Shown here in pieces: positions 63,196 through 64,000 of a stretch of DNA of 64,000 nt; positions within the stretch are counted from its first letter, which is position 1; every line of letters starts with the position of its first letter. The notes beneath the pieces are model-generated. The model did not search any database. It had not been told where the DNA came from and saw only the letters and a list, made by a program, of their open reading frames with translations. This DNA is from Shewanella decolorationis S12 (GTDB taxonomy: Bacteria > Pseudomonadota > Gammaproteobacteria > Enterobacterales > Shewanellaceae): assembly GCF_000485795.1 (NCBI RefSeq), contig NZ_AXZL01000067.1, positions 62,001-126,000 on the forward strand, written 5' to 3'. Both the position numbers and the translations under genes were made by a program.

Positions 63196-64000
63196 ATGAG
63201 CCAAGCACCAACGAGCCCAGCACCAATGAGCAATGTGCCTGTGACAAACATTCCGAGCACCAATTGCGCCAGAAATACTCTCGATAACAATACTCTCGAT
63301 AACGTAAACATCGAGCCAACAAACCTTGCAGCACGTCTTGCGCGGCCCGAACTGCTCGAGTTAACGCCCTACCAAAGTGCTCGCAGGCTGGGTGGTCGAG
63401 GTGATATTTGGATCAACGCTAACGAATCGCCCTTCAATAATGTAGCCGTTACTGAACTCGATTTATCTAAATTAAATCGTTACCCCGAGTGCCAACCGCC
63501 CGCGTTGATCAATGCCTATAGCCAATATAGTGGTGTTGCAGAGAGCAAAATTGTCGCCAGTCGCGGCGCCGATGAGGCCATCGAATTGCTTATTCGTGCC
63601 TTTTGCATCCCAGGCATCGACTCCATTGCGACCTTTGGGCCCACTTACGGCATGTACGCCATTAGCGCACAAACCTTTAATGTAGGCGTTAAGGCATTAA
63701 GCTTAACGGCTGAGTACGGTCTCCCAGCCGACTTTGCGACAGCCGCACGCGGCGCTAAGTTAGTGTTTATCTGCAATCCCAATAACCCAACTGGCACTGT
63801 GATTGACAAGGCGCGCATAGAACAAGCCATCCAAGCCCTGCCCGATGCCATTGTTATCGTCGATGAGGCTTATATCGAGTTTTGCCCAGAATATAGTGTC
63901 GCAGATTTACTCCAGTCTTACCCAAACCTTGTGGTGTTACGAACCCTTTCAAAGGCCTTTGCCTTAGCGGGCGCCCGCTGCGGCTTTTTGCTCGCCAATG
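63196..64000 (+). CDS. hisC: Histidinol-phosphate aminotransferase HisC (C-terminus beyond window)
   Basis: 268 codons of HisC; the gene continues past base 64000. The catalytic Lys region SKAFALAGARCGF and CNPNNPTG, DEAYIEF and SRGADEAIELLIRAF are present. ATG 63196 gives about 35 residues more than the E. coli N-terminus (which aligns from ARPELLELTPYQSARRLGG); an ATG at 63226 is also in frame. The extra part holds an exact 15-bp tandem repeat (63274-63303, NTLDN twice). Confidence 0.94.
   Translation, partial: MSQAPTSPAPMSNVPVTNIPSTNCARNTLDNNTLDNVNIEPTNLAARLARPELLELTPYQSARRLGGRGDIWINANESPFNNVAVTELDLSKLNRYPECQPPALINAYSQYSGVAESKIVASRGADEAIELLIRAFCIPGIDSIATFGPTYGMYAISAQTFNVGVKALSLTAEYGLPADFATAARGAKLVFICNPNNPTGTVIDKARIEQAIQALPDAIVIVDEAYIEFCPEYSVADLLQSYPNLVVLRTLSKAFALAGARCGFLLAN
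63274..63303 (+). repeat. Two tandem copies of a 15-bp unit in hisC
   Basis: AATACTCTCGATAAC is repeated exactly, in frame, near the start of hisC. It keeps the frame and adds five residues, so it may vary in copy number between strains. Confidence 0.8.

Overview
The window is chromosomal DNA of a gammaproteobacterium, almost certainly Shewanella and close to S. oneidensis. The evidence is gene content and order: a chemotaxis cluster carrying a CrsR/CrsA sigma-S partner switch, tamAB, opgGH, an hya/hyp [NiFe]-hydrogenase block, pheST-ihfA and a his operon with a leader peptide. This assignment is from memory of these families; no database search was run.

Layout. 1-7622 (minus strand): chemotaxis operon (MCP cut by the window edge, CheW, CheA, CheY) followed by CrsR (receiver-PP2C-kinase), CrsA (STAS) and a second MCP. 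7897-10608: PatZ-type protein acetyltransferase, then a 250-bp structured intergenic repeat. 11148-18787: isoaspartyl peptidase, tamA-tamB (outer-membrane/envelope transport) and rplY. 19099-25768: an unknown gene with a perfect FNR-type box upstream, mepK and ldtD (peptidoglycan), opgG-opgH (osmoregulated glucans). 26167-31488 (minus): one six-gene operon encoding a TlpA-like thioredoxin, a DUF4266 lipoprotein, a DUF3570 outer-membrane barrel, ApbE, and a QseB/PmrA-QseC-like two-component system. 31835-48371: hyaABCD, a degenerate HypF-like protein, hypF, then lysR/fdhD/FdhF-like oxidoreductase, then hypBCDEA. 48488-53208 (minus): lpxM-like, ihfA, pheT, pheS. 53679-57823: an MCP, a truncated MreB-like protein and yoaA. 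58081-60255: four small genes without clear function. 60613-64000: hisL attenuator, hisG, hisD and the start of hisC.

The most interesting region is the operon at 26167-31488. The DUF3570 protein carries a sequence that fits the ApbE flavinylation motif (Asp-Ser-Leu-Thr-Gly-Ala-Ser, residues 98-104), ApbE is encoded next to it, and the operon promoter region has a CTTAA-N6-CTTAA box of the type bound by PmrA/QseB regulators. I infer an uncharacterised, self-regulated flavin redox module at the outer membrane, next to and divergent from an apparently anaerobically controlled hydrogenase. Other notable points are a CrsR receiver with Asn at the phosphoacceptor position, a half-length MreB homologue without the phosphate-binding loop, and a 250-bp intergenic element with crossing complementary segments.

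I saw no tRNA, rRNA, CRISPR array, insertion sequence or prophage.
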